A stretch of 64,000 bases of DNA from Spirochaetales bacterium Spiro_12 (GTDB taxonomy: Bacteria > Spirochaetota > Spirochaetia > Treponematales > Rectinemataceae). How positions within the stretch are numbered: position 1 is the stretch's first letter; every line of letters starts with the position of its first letter. The stretch spans positions 25,028 to 89,027 of the forward strand of contig LVBN01000016.1 in NCBI GenBank assembly GCA_001603165.1. The letters run 5' to 3'. The notes under the pieces were generated by a model. That model saw only the letters and a list, made by a program, of their open reading frames with translations. It had not been told where the DNA came from and ran no database searches. Positions 8,714-17,155 of this stretch are shown here, in pieces. The position numbers and the translations under genes are program-made.

Positions 8714-9480
8714 ATCCCTTTGCCCTTCAGCCTCTCGCAGGCCCCTTGCCCCGGCTCAGCGCCCTGGCCAAGGCGATTTTCCTGATCTGCCTCAGCCTGG
8801 CGGCCATGCGTCTTGACCTTCTTCCTTTGAGTCTTCTCTTTATCCTAATTCTGGCACTCGGCGGCCTGATGGGCCTGCGCCTGCAAGACGGCGTCGTCGC
8901 GGGCCGAGGGCTGGTCATTCTCGCGGCGTTCAGCGCGCTGGCCAGAGGCTTGTTTCCCGGGGACGGAAGAATCTTCGCCGTCGAAAGCCTGGGAGCTTCG
9001 ACACTTTATGCCCTGAGGCTGGGAACGGTCTTCGTCTCCGCCCGGCTATTCTACGCCAGCACCAGGCTGTCCGAGTTAGGAGACTATTTGAGCGCCGGGT
9101 TCAGAGTTTTACGGCGCGCCGCTGCTTTCCCGGGAGCGCGCAAGCGCGACCGCCCTCCCTCCCTCGCCTCGGACCCGGGCATGATGCTTTCGCTGTCCCT
9201 GGTTTTCATCCCCCGGGCCTTTGAGAGTTACAGAAGGATCAGGGAATCCGCCGAAAACCGGGGCTTCGGCGCGGGGAAAAAGCGCCTTGCTTCGGGAGCG
9301 GCCCTGCTCCAGGCCCTGATATTCTCCAGCATCAAAAACAGCCTGAGAACCGCCGAAGCCATGGAGGCGCGGGCCTACTCGCCCGGGCGGAGGATCATTC
9401 TTCCACGGATCAGGCCCGCCGATCTGCTGTTCGTTGCCTTCGGGCTGGCCCTGGCGGCCCTGGCCTTCCTGGGGACCTGA
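8710..9480 (+). CDS. bioN: ECF transporter transmembrane component EcfT/BioN
   Basis: A 256-residue membrane scaffold linking the ATPases to BioY. Hydrophobic helices in the first half are followed by the family coupling motifs ESAENRGFGAG and AEAMEARAYSPGRR, which match the ECF Ala-Arg-Gly-type signatures. The chosen start is TTG 8710, overlapping the bioM stop, with GGAGAG at 8698-8703 six bases upstream; earlier in-frame codons would lie inside bioM. The stretch at about 137-158 (ARKRDRPPSLASDP) is less conserved. Confidence 0.85.
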   Translation: MNPFALQPLAGPLPRLSALAKAIFLICLSLAAMRLDLLPLSLLFILILALGGLMGLRLQDGVVAGRGLVILAAFSALARGLFPGDGRIFAVESLGASTLYALRLGTVFVSARLFYASTRLSELGDYLSAGFRVLRRAAAFPGARKRDRPPSLASDPGMMLSLSLVFIPRAFESYRRIRESAENRGFGAGKKRLASGAALLQALIFSSIKNSLRTAEAMEARAYSPGRRIILPRIRPADLLFVAFGLALAALAFLGT

Positions 9481-9575
9481 GCCAGCCGAGGGCGAGCAGG
9501 CCCGCGCCGCATCCACCGCATCGCGCTTCCCGCCAAGGCCGCAACCGGCCGCGCAGCTCCCTGCGATACAATCGT

Positions 9576-11498
9576 CTAGCCCCGGCAGTCCCGCACCCCC
9601 TCCCAGGCCGGCACGGGCGAGGCTTCCGATGCAACCTTCGGGGCGGAGCCTTGCGCGGAACCCGTGTCGGAATTTTCCGAAAGCCCCCCCTCGGCGGCGA
9701 ACCGGACCTCCCAGACCTCCACCGGCTTGCTCTTGCCCTGCAAGAGCAGCGCTCCGAGCCTTCTGAACGACAGCTCCCTCGAACCCCGGGCCTGGGCAAC
9801 CGTGTCGCCGGAGACCAGCAGCCCGGTGCCTATCGATTTATTGGCTTCTTCCAGCCTGCTGGCGGTGTTGACCACATCGCCCAGGGCCGTGTAATTGAAG
9901 CGCCACTGGGAACCCATATTGCCTACGATCGCCGTGCCGGTATGTATCCCTATGCGGGTCCGCGGCAGAGGAAAGCCCTGGGCCTTGAATTCCGCCATCG
10001 CCGCTTCCAGCGCTCCCTGGCAGCGGAGCGCCGCGCGCAGGGCCCTGACCGCGTGATCCTCCTGCCCTAAGGGGGCGTTCCAGAAAGCCATTACGGCGTC
10101 GCCCACATATTTATCCAGGGTGCCGCCCTCGGCGAGAATACATTCGCTCAGGATCGAAAGGTAGCGGTTCATGAAAAGGGCCAGCCGCTCGGGGCTCAGG
10201 GATTCGGAAAGAGGGGTAAAGCCTTCGATATCCGAAAAGAATACGCTGATGGTTCTTTCCTCCCCTCCGAGCTTCAGGAGCCCGGGATTCTTGCTCAGCT
10301 CCTCGATCACCTCGGGGGAGAGGTATTGGGAAAAGCTCTTTTTGAGAAAAGCCCTGTTCCTGCCCTCCGCCACATAGGAAAAAAGGATCCCCCCCACAAA
10401 GCTGAGGGAAGCGGCGGCCAATTCCAAGCCCGGCACGCTCACGAGCCCCGCTTCATAGAAGAGCGATGCGGTCAGGACCGGGACCAGGAGAACAAGCCCC
10501 GCGGCGCTCACGAGGGCCGAGGGTTTTCTGAACCACGATGCGCAAAAAGCCGACGCCGCGCCGAGGGCGAGGACGAGGAGTAATTCCCAGGGCCAGCTCA
10601 AGGGGCGGAGAAGCCGGCCATCGAGAAAGTTCCGGATGAACGTCCCGTGTATCTCCGCCCCAGGCATGGCGGGGTCGGTGGGAACGGCCTGGCGGTCCAG
10701 AAGACCGGGAGCCGAAAAGCCGAAGACAAGATATTTGTCCTTAAAATAGCCGGCGTTTATTTGAGGTTCGCCCCCCCTCTTAAGGCTGAGGGCGCTGGAG
10801 AGCACTTCGGCCGCGTTTCGGGCCGGCAAGCTGGGGGAGGGGCCCAGGAAGCGCAGGTAGGTTTCGGCGTTATTCGGCGGCCCTTCCCGCCGTCCGTCGG
10901 CATCCAGCACGGCAAGACCGAAGGAGGGTTCGTCGAGGCTGCCCGGATTGTAGCGACGAACGACACCGTCCTCGTCCAGCGCCGCCGCCACCGATCCGAA
11001 ACGGACATTTTCCACCGGCAAAGCCGAGCGCCGGGCTGTCAGGAATCGATCCCGGGCTTCCGCCAGTACCACGTTGCCCGCCTTATCCATCGCCCTGGCG
11101 CAGCGCAGATCGTCCTCCGGACCGAAGCTCGATGTTTCGGTGAAGAGTATATCGAAGGCCACAGTCTTGGCCTGGGAACAATACTCGGCGAGGATGCCAT
11201 AGAGTTCTCTCGGCCAGGGCCAGCCGAAGCCCAGGTTTTCCTCCACCCAGGCAAGACTATATTGATCGATGAAGACGAGCTCCACGGGGCCGGAATCGAC
11301 CGAACCGCCCTTGGCCGACAGGCTCATTTTCGCGCTCAGGGAAGCCCTGAAATCATAGAGCCCCCGATCCAGTCCCGTGGAAAGCCCGGAAGCAAAAAAC
11401 AACGCCGCCCCCGCAAGCCCCACAAGGAGACTGAACAGGCTCCTGCACAAAGGTCTGTTCAAGGGCGAGCCGTTTTTTTGAAAACCTTTCAACCGCAT
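9576..11498 (-). CDS. CHASE2-domain class III adenylate cyclase
   Basis: A membrane sensor of 640 residues that probably makes cAMP. An N-terminal membrane segment (about 20-40) is followed by an extracytoplasmic CHASE2 domain (about 45-310, with VELVFIDQYSLAWVEENLGFGWPWPRELY split by variable parts), three hydrophobic segments (about 315-385) and a cyclase domain (about 420-600). Metal-binding aspartates are in FFSDIEGFT and YVGDAVMAFW. NYTALGDVVNTASRLE carries the Asp expected for ATP specificity and the transition-state Asn/Arg. ATG 11498 overlaps the stop of the M48 gene (TGATG). Last gene of the SH3-M48-cyclase series. The sensed signal is unknown. Confidence 0.85.
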   Translation of the reverse strand: MRLKGFQKNGSPLNRPLCRSLFSLLVGLAGAALFFASGLSTGLDRGLYDFRASLSAKMSLSAKGGSVDSGPVELVFIDQYSLAWVEENLGFGWPWPRELYGILAEYCSQAKTVAFDILFTETSSFGPEDDLRCARAMDKAGNVVLAEARDRFLTARRSALPVENVRFGSVAAALDEDGVVRRYNPGSLDEPSFGLAVLDADGRREGPPNNAETYLRFLGPSPSLPARNAAEVLSSALSLKRGGEPQINAGYFKDKYLVFGFSAPGLLDRQAVPTDPAMPGAEIHGTFIRNFLDGRLLRPLSWPWELLLVLALGAASAFCASWFRKPSALVSAAGLVLLVPVLTASLFYEAGLVSVPGLELAAASLSFVGGILFSYVAEGRNRAFLKKSFSQYLSPEVIEELSKNPGLLKLGGEERTISVFFSDIEGFTPLSESLSPERLALFMNRYLSILSECILAEGGTLDKYVGDAVMAFWNAPLGQEDHAVRALRAALRCQGALEAAMAEFKAQGFPLPRTRIGIHTGTAIVGNMGSQWRFNYTALGDVVNTASRLEEANKSIGTGLLVSGDTVAQARGSRELSFRRLGALLLQGKSKPVEVWEVRFAAEGGLSENSDTGSAQGSAPKVASEASPVPAWEGVRDCRG

Positions 11499-12520
11499 CA
11501 AAACTGCCCCCTGATCGCGGCAAACCGCTCCATACGGGCATGGCTGCGTCCGTTCGGACCGGGATCCCGGCCTTCGACCTCAGGCCTGGGATTAGGCCAG
11601 TAGCGCTTCCCCGGCCTGGGGCCCATCGGGTTTGCCAGGAGATCCGATGCCCTTACCGGGGCGATGAGTATGTCGTTCAGGGCCTCGATCCTGAAAGAGG
11701 GCTTGGGATGAGTTTGGGCGAAGCCGCTGGGAGCCTGATCCGGGGAGGGCAGCTTGGCGATGAGCCGGTCCAAAGCACAGGGATCGTAGGAGGCTTGAAA
11801 AAGAATTCTTTTCGCCTCCCGGTCAGCCTGAAGCTCGAAGCCTTGGGAATAGCCAGAAATCAAGAGCACCGTCGCTAATTCCGAGATAGCCTCGCCAAAA
11901 GCCTCGGTGAAGGAGGCCAGCTCGCCGCCGGAGGCAAGACCGGCGCTCAGGGCGTATTTGGCGGCGATCTGGGCCAGCCGGGAGCTTTGGATGGAGACGA
12001 GACCGTGCCGGAGCGCCACATGGGCTATCTCGTGGGCTAGCACCGCCGCCAGTTCGTCCTCGCTTTCAACTTTTGAAAGCAGGCCCCGGGTGATGAGAAT
12101 ATGCCCTCCGGGAGAGGCGAAGGCGTTGACCTCCTGGCTGTCGAGAACCGCGAAGCGATAACCGGCATAGATTTCGGGGCGGGAAGAAAAAAGGGCGAGG
12201 CCTTGTCCGAGCTTATTGAGGTAATCGGTCAACTCGGGCGCGTCATAGAGTCCGTAGAGGGAAAAAACCCTGGCCGCGACAGCTCTGCCTATGTAGTATT
12301 CCTCCCTCGGAGAGAGGGGCTGGGCGGCTTCGGCCGCGGCTTTGGCGGAGGCCCTCAGTATGGCCTCCTGATATCTGTCCATGAAGCCTTCGCTGAAGGT
12401 ATCGGAAGCGAGAAGCTCCAAGCTCTGGCTCAGACTGAGACAGGAGCCCAAAAGCAGGGTCGTTACTATGAGCGCGATGAGGGATAAGGCAGTAGCCGAG
12501 CGTCTCTTGCCCTTCCTCAT
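11498..12520 (-). CDS. M48-family zinc metallopeptidase lipoprotein
   Basis: A 340-residue protein with a lipoprotein signal ending LLLGSC, predicting anchoring to the outer face of the cytoplasmic or outer membrane. The zinc site HEIAH is followed by a downstream Glu-containing helix (SQGFELQADREAKRI). Members act in envelope protein quality control. I chose ATG 12520, with GAGGAG 9 bases upstream, over an upstream in-frame ATG lacking a signal peptide at its N-terminus. It lies 13 bases after the SH3 gene and is coupled to the cyclase gene by overlap. Confidence 0.85.
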   Translation of the reverse strand: MRKGKRRSATALSLIALIVTTLLLGSCLSLSQSLELLASDTFSEGFMDRYQEAILRASAKAAAEAAQPLSPREEYYIGRAVAARVFSLYGLYDAPELTDYLNKLGQGLALFSSRPEIYAGYRFAVLDSQEVNAFASPGGHILITRGLLSKVESEDELAAVLAHEIAHVALRHGLVSIQSSRLAQIAAKYALSAGLASGGELASFTEAFGEAISELATVLLISGYSQGFELQADREAKRILFQASYDPCALDRLIAKLPSPDQAPSGFAQTHPKPSFRIEALNDILIAPVRASDLLANPMGPRPGKRYWPNPRPEVEGRDPGPNGRSHARMERFAAIRGQF

Positions 12521-12533
12521 CCGCTTAAACTCC

Positions 12534-13046
12534 TCACGGCGATACAGCCTCCAAAAACCCCAGCAAGGCTTCCCGACCGTATTCGAAGTCTTCCATCGCA
12601 TCGACGGGAGCATAATCCACTTGGGAGTTCCGGCGATAGGCCTCTTCGGCCGACTCGCTGAATCCCTTCCCCGCCAAGGCTATCTCTCCTCCGCTAAAGC
12701 CCTGGGCGGCTGGCTTGAGTTCCGGGGCATCCAGACGGGTCTGCGTGAGAGCGGAGAGAAACATGTACCCCAGCCGCGTGGAACCCGGCAGATAGACCCT
12801 CACCCAGCCCTCCGAGGGCGTCCCGTATATCCTCACCTGCTCGCCATAGCCCAGGGTGGCCAGGATCGGCGCCAGCGCGGAAGGATACTCTCTTATCTGG
12901 CTTCGGCTTACCTGGACACTTAATATCGTTTCGCTCTGGCCGTTTGCCGCCCATGCCCGGGCAGTCCCGGAAAAAAGCAGGACGAGAAGAGAAAGCATGA
13001 GGAAGGAAGACCGCGTAAATGCGGCGGAAGCGCTCCTGAACTCCAT
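12534..13046 (-). CDS. Secreted bacterial SH3-domain protein
   Basis: A 170-residue protein. A signal peptide (SFLMLSLLVLLFSGTARAWA) is followed by a bacterial SH3-like fold: SVQVSRSQIREYPSALAPIL, then YGEQVRIYGTPSEGWVRVYL and GYMFLSAL. Such domains often bind cell wall. ATG 13046 is preceded by AAGGCGG about 7 bases upstream. A possible promoter with -10 TATACT (complement of 13074-13079) and TTGATC 15 bases further upstream lies at the exoI 3' end. Probably co-transcribed with the M48 and cyclase genes. Function in that set is unknown. Confidence 0.7.
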   Translation of the reverse strand: MEFRSASAAFTRSSFLMLSLLVLLFSGTARAWAANGQSETILSVQVSRSQIREYPSALAPILATLGYGEQVRIYGTPSEGWVRVYLPGSTRLGYMFLSALTQTRLDAPELKPAAQGFSGGEIALAGKGFSESAEEAYRRNSQVDYAPVDAMEDFEYGREALLGFLEAVSP

Positions 13047-13096
13047 TTCATACCGCCTTGGGCATAAAAGCCCAGTATAAGCATAGCGCAGTTCGA

Positions 13097-14578
13097 TCAA
13101 TTCGACAAAGCCAGGGGAGCTCCCAATACCTTGCCCCACTCCAACAGGGCGTGCGCCATGGCCCTGCGGGGAGCCGGAGTATCGGAATCCGTCAGCAGGG
13201 TTTCCGCCAGCCTTTTATAGTCCGCCAGCTCGGTCGCGCCCTCGCTGGAAGGGAACTGTATCCTCGCCAGGCAGAAATCCCTCCACTTCAAACGTTCCGA
13301 CTCGCTCAAGGTTTCAGGGAAATTACGGGCAAAAAGCCTTCCGGCGAGCCTCAGTATCCGCTCGTCCTTGAACTTGGCGGCGAACAAGGATCGCTTGAGT
13401 TCCATGAGTACTTCCGGGGACCTCCCGCGCTCCGCCAGATCGGCGTGGAAACGCTCGAGTTTAGCCCTGTCCGCCGGTGGAATGAATCCGCCCGTGTAAA
13501 GACTGATTTCGGGTTCGTCCGAAACGGGGGCGGGCAAGGGCTCGTCGAACACCTTCATCAGCGTGTCGACAAGGCCGGGGCTGGCTCCGATAAAGGAAAG
13601 ACGTTCGGCGCAGAGTTCCCTGTCCAGGCCCAACCTCGTCTCGGCTTCCCTGGACAGGGTGGAGAGGGGGGCGAGGAAGGGGCAGTGGTTGAGCCTGATG
13701 CGGGAAAGGGGAACCCTGGGCTTGTCGCTTTCGCCCGCCTTGGTGAACACCCGTCCCCGAATTTCCTCGGCCGAAAGGGAGACAAGCTCGCCGGGATCGA
13801 AACGAAGGTCTATGGCGATCAGTTGGTTGCGGTTGGCCGGATCTATGCCCACCGGGGCGATGAGGGTGCTGCATCCCCTCGGGCTTGAGTATTCGGCCGA
13901 GGTATGGATCAACATCCTGCGGGCGGAGAGGTTTATCAGGGGCTTGAGGCTTTCCCGCTTCCGGTGTGAAAAATACCAGTCGTAGAGACGCCCTTGTCGC
14001 AACCGGACCAGGCGGGCCAGGTCGATGGTCGCCCGGATGTCGGAAAGCGCGTCGTGGGCCGAGCTATGGTCCAGGCCATTGGCCTTGGATAGGGCTTCGA
14101 GCCTGAACAGCGGCTTACCCTCCTCGTCCCTCGGCCAGACTATCCCCTCGGGCCTCAGATCATGGGCTGCCCTGAGCAGATTGATTATATCCCAGCGCGA
14201 ATTGCCGTCGGCGTATTCCCGGGCGTAGGGATCGAAGAGGTTCCGGTATAGGAGGTGACGGATGAACTCCTCATCGAAATGTATCGAGTTGTATCCAACG
14301 GCGGTGGTGCCGGGACGGGAAAACTCCTTGAGCAGTCCCAGGGCGAAGTCGTATTCGTCCAGTCCGAGCTCGAAGGCGGTTTGGGGGCTTATACCGTGGA
14401 CCATGCATGCCGCCGGCGAAGGCAGGTAGTCCATCGGAGGCCTGCAGTATAGTTTCCGGGGTTCGTCGATCTCCTCGAGCTTTTCATCGGTTCGGATACA
14501 GGCGAACTGGGCGATCCTGTCGTGTTTCGGGTCGACGCCGAAGGTTTCCAGATCGTACCAAAGAATACTCGGGGCCAT
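13097..14578 (-). CDS. sbcB: Exodeoxyribonuclease I
   Basis: A 3'-5' single-strand DNA exonuclease used in recombination and mismatch repair. The 493 residues begin with a DEDDh domain: YDLETFG (Exo I), YNSIHFDEEF (Exo II) and HDALSDIRA (Exo III with His/Asp). The following SH3-like and helical parts typical of SbcB are covered by the length. ATG 14578 starts directly before the first catalytic strand and is 6 bases from a TATAGT hexamer. No neighbouring repair gene is seen. Confidence 0.9.
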   Translation of the reverse strand: MAPSILWYDLETFGVDPKHDRIAQFACIRTDEKLEEIDEPRKLYCRPPMDYLPSPAACMVHGISPQTAFELGLDEYDFALGLLKEFSRPGTTAVGYNSIHFDEEFIRHLLYRNLFDPYAREYADGNSRWDIINLLRAAHDLRPEGIVWPRDEEGKPLFRLEALSKANGLDHSSAHDALSDIRATIDLARLVRLRQGRLYDWYFSHRKRESLKPLINLSARRMLIHTSAEYSSPRGCSTLIAPVGIDPANRNQLIAIDLRFDPGELVSLSAEEIRGRVFTKAGESDKPRVPLSRIRLNHCPFLAPLSTLSREAETRLGLDRELCAERLSFIGASPGLVDTLMKVFDEPLPAPVSDEPEISLYTGGFIPPADRAKLERFHADLAERGRSPEVLMELKRSLFAAKFKDERILRLAGRLFARNFPETLSESERLKWRDFCLARIQFPSSEGATELADYKRLAETLLTDSDTPAPRRAMAHALLEWGKVLGAPLALSN

Positions 14579-14584
14579 AGCTCG

Positions 14585-14614
14585 ACTATAGCGGCTTTAT
14601 GATCTGTCAGGCAA
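14585..14614 (-). promoter_or_regulatory. Candidate leaderless promoter of sbcB
   Basis: On the minus strand TTGCCT, 18-base spacer, TATAGT, then 6 bases to ATG 14578. No Shine-Dalgarno sequence. Confidence 0.45.
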
Positions 14615-14631
14615 CATGGCTATGGAAAATT

Positions 14632-15033
14632 CTATTTTTCCTTTTCTTTTTCGTCCTCGGGGTCGATGCTGAACTTCGTATACTCGAAATCTTCCCCGCC
14701 GATCCAGAGGTTGAGCATGACCCCTCCGCCGGGATTTTTCAGCACATCGGCGTGCTTGATCTGCCAACCCACCAGATTGAGCCTGGCGCTTCCCAAAAGA
14801 TCGTGGCCGGCCATCTGCCCGTAATAGCCGGCCAGCTCGGGGCGCCTGGAGGCGTTCAGGGCGCGTTCTATAGCCTTGATCTCCACCTCGCTCCTGGCCC
14901 GATCGTCTATAACCGCCAAGTGTATACCGTCGGCTTCCTGATGGAGGGAGATCACCATTTTCCTGGGCTGTCCCTGGAGAAGAAAGCTCGATAATTCACT
15001 GATAAGGTGGACTAAAAATTCCCTGCGCTTCAT
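14632..15033 (-). CDS. Conserved-looking hypothetical protein, 133 residues
   Basis: I do not recognise the family. The protein is soluble, starts MKRREFLVHLISELSSFLL, has a mixed alpha/beta look and ends in a charged tail rich in Glu, Asp and Lys (DPEDEKEKEK). AAGGAA lies 8 bases before ATG 15033. It begins 22 bases after the DUF1576 gene on the same strand and is probably its operon partner. The frame shows normal GC-rich codon use, which supports it as a real gene. Confidence 0.6.
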   Translation of the reverse strand: MKRREFLVHLISELSSFLLQGQPRKMVISLHQEADGIHLAVIDDRARSEVEIKAIERALNASRRPELAGYYGQMAGHDLLGSARLNLVGWQIKHADVLKNPGGGVMLNLWIGGEDFEYTKFSIDPEDEKEKEK

Positions 15034-15055
15034 CCCGTTATTCCTTATTTATCCC

Positions 15056-16303
15056 TTAACGCTCGATGCTCGTCCTATACCACTCTATCACCGACACGAT
15101 GAGCGTGGCGGTAAGCCCGCCGGCGAAACCGTTATTGTAAAGATTCATGCCGCCGTGCCAGGTGCCGGAGCGCTCGACCAAAACAAGGTGAAGAAAGCCC
15201 GCCAGAATGCCGATTCCGGGACCGAATTCCCCGGCTATGGGGGCTAGAGCGGTGCCGAAGAGAAAGGCCAATATGACCCAGGATTCGTTTAATGTCTTGC
15301 CGAATAAGAGGGCGGCGGCTAAAAGGCCCAGAAAAACGGGAATCACATTCCTGGGATGTTTTCCGAAAAAAGCGAAGCCCATGAGGGTCATCAGGCCGCC
15401 GATAACCGGTCCGTTGAAGGGAGCTCCGACAATGGCCACATAGGCCGAATAAAGCATGCCCAGGATCCCGGCGTTCAATAAGGCGCCGCCGGGGCCGCTT
15501 AGTTCGCAAAAATCAGAGGGAAGGCGTCCGGGCAGTTTCAATATCGATAGAAACTCGTTCCAGGACTTCTTGCCGCAGCAGATAAATGCCATGCCGGCGG
15601 CGATCAAGCTCAGCAAGGGTATGAAAAGAAAGAGCCAGGGATCGGCCGCAGTTCCCCAGGACGAAATCGAGGCGATGCTCTTGCCTCCCGCGCTGGGAAG
15701 GGATGCCGCGAAAAGCCCGATGAACCCTGCGGTAAGCCCAATGTTGTAAAGATTGTAGCCCTGATGCAGGTGGAGCATGGCTATCGCCAGGGGCGGAAGC
15801 ACGATGCCGACCGCCAAACCGACCGCGAGCGATACGGGCAAAGCCAGGGCGGGCGTAAGGCCCATTTCAAAGGCGACGAAGCTTACCAGTGGTCCGAGAG
15901 CGGTGCCGAACATGCCGATAAGCAGGTATTCTCTGGGCTTTTTTCTTACTATGAGCGCCGAGAGACTCACTCCCGCCATGATGGGAATACAATTGAGCGG
16001 GGTTTTCCCGAAGAGGGCGAAGCCTATCATGGTAAATACCGCCGCTATTGTCGGTCCCGACAAGCTTATGCCGTTCAGCATGGCGAAAAGCCAGCCGATG
16101 ATGCCCACGGCAGCGGCGTTGAGCAGGGCGGCACCGGTTCCCTGCATCGCCGTATAGTCGCTCAAGAGCCTGGCGGGACTGCTTTGGAGCCGCCAGAACC
16201 CTTCCAATGCCACGGCCGGTCCGTCGGCTGATATGCCGAACAGAAGTAAAAGTAAAATAGTCGCGGTGAGGAACTGGGTGAGAATACGGTCGCGTAAGGC
16301 CAC
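15056..16303 (-). CDS. DUF1576 polytopic membrane protein
   Basis: A 415-residue membrane protein of 10-12 hydrophobic segments. It is an internal duplication: both halves carry a related block (LLSDYTAMQGTGAALLNAA in the first, DFCELSGPGGALLNAGILG in the second), followed by similar GP-rich helices ending in G(M/F)ALFGKTPLN and GFAFFGKHPRN, and each half has a NLYN(I/N)G motif. This matches DUF1576, whose function is unknown; the duplicated topology suggests a transporter. GGAGGTG lies just before ATG 16303. Confidence 0.8.
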   Translation of the reverse strand: MALRDRILTQFLTATILLLLLFGISADGPAVALEGFWRLQSSPARLLSDYTAMQGTGAALLNAAAVGIIGWLFAMLNGISLSGPTIAAVFTMIGFALFGKTPLNCIPIMAGVSLSALIVRKKPREYLLIGMFGTALGPLVSFVAFEMGLTPALALPVSLAVGLAVGIVLPPLAIAMLHLHQGYNLYNIGLTAGFIGLFAASLPSAGGKSIASISSWGTAADPWLFLFIPLLSLIAAGMAFICCGKKSWNEFLSILKLPGRLPSDFCELSGPGGALLNAGILGMLYSAYVAIVGAPFNGPVIGGLMTLMGFAFFGKHPRNVIPVFLGLLAAALLFGKTLNESWVILAFLFGTALAPIAGEFGPGIGILAGFLHLVLVERSGTWHGGMNLYNNGFAGGLTATLIVSVIEWYRTSIER

Positions 16304-16322
16304 GGCACCTCCGATTTTTTGC

Positions 16323-16351
16323 AGTCTAGGCTATCGGAGAATACCGGTCAA
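16323..16351 (-). promoter_or_regulatory. Candidate promoter of the DUF1576 gene
   Basis: On the minus strand TTGACC, 17-base spacer, TAGACT, followed by a short leader containing the ribosome binding site. Contrasts with the leaderless arrangement elsewhere. Confidence 0.5.
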
Positions 16352-16361
16352 TCTAAATTTT

Positions 16362-17153
16362 TTACAAGCCCGCCTTCGCCTTCACCCTGGCTCGTCCATC
16401 CAGGGCGTATTGGAACTTCGGACTTATCTGAAGGGCCCTGCCGTAGGCTTCGTAGGCTCTTCGGTACTGGGAGAGAATCTCTTTGACCGCTCCCAGCCTA
16501 TACCACCAGTAGTACATGTTCCTTTCCATGGCCGTGGCGGTGGAGAAGGCGATATCGGCGTGCTCGTATTTCTTCAATCTCATGTAGCATTCGCCCACAT
16601 AGTAATACGCGCTGGACATGCGTTCGTCGTCCTCGTGGGCCAGGCGGAAATACTGGATAAAGTATGCCAGAGATTCCTCGTTGCGATTAAGAAAGTACAG
16701 GGATTCGGCAAGGGTTTCGATAACGCGATAGTCCTGGGCTGCCCTCAGGGCTTTTTGAGCGGTAGCGACCACATCGTTGTGACGATTGAGCCGGAAAAGG
16801 TTCCAACATTGGAGGCTTATGTAGTCCAGGTTAGAGGGCTCCTTAGCAAGGAGCTTTTCAGTCGCCTGGAGGGAGCTGGCGAAGGTTTTGGCCGCTTCGG
16901 CATCCCTCCCGGCGACCTGCAACTGCCGGCCCCGCAAGAAGAGCTGGTACGCCGATTGGTATGCGGTTTCCAGGGTATCCGGGGCTGGGCGGGGAGCGGG
17001 GCCGGTGGTTTGGGCGAGGGCGGGAACGGGAGCCCCAGCCTGAGCGTGGTTCTGGGCGGAGACCGAGAAGGGAAGCGCCAAGACCCAGAGGAGAACGAGG
17101 CCTCCCGTTCTTACCAATGCCGCGGCCGGGCGCGGCCGCCGCTCTTTTTTCAT
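16362..17153 (-). CDS. Secreted TPR-repeat protein
   Basis: A 263-residue protein. An N-terminal signal peptide (ALVRTGGLVLLWVLALPFSVSAQ) is followed by a Pro/Ala-rich linker and several tetratricopeptide repeats (ETAYQSAYQLFLRGRQLQVAG, RMSSAYYYVGECYMRLKKYEHAD, AYEAYGRALQISPKFQYALDG are typical, each read in part). It probably works outside the cytoplasm as an assembly or scaffold factor. It starts 2 bases after the nfnB stop, with no clear ribosome binding site, so expression may depend on coupling. Its functional link to NfnAB is unclear. Confidence 0.75.
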   Translation of the reverse strand: MKKERRPRPAAALVRTGGLVLLWVLALPFSVSAQNHAQAGAPVPALAQTTGPAPRPAPDTLETAYQSAYQLFLRGRQLQVAGRDAEAAKTFASSLQATEKLLAKEPSNLDYISLQCWNLFRLNRHNDVVATAQKALRAAQDYRVIETLAESLYFLNRNEESLAYFIQYFRLAHEDDERMSSAYYYVGECYMRLKKYEHADIAFSTATAMERNMYYWWYRLGAVKEILSQYRRAYEAYGRALQISPKFQYALDGRARVKAKAGL

Positions 17154-17155
17154 GG

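Noticed and set aside
10647-11603. Plus-strand frame opposite the cyclase gene
   Set aside because: Arg/Gly-rich translation without motifs; the minus-strand cyclase has clear domains.
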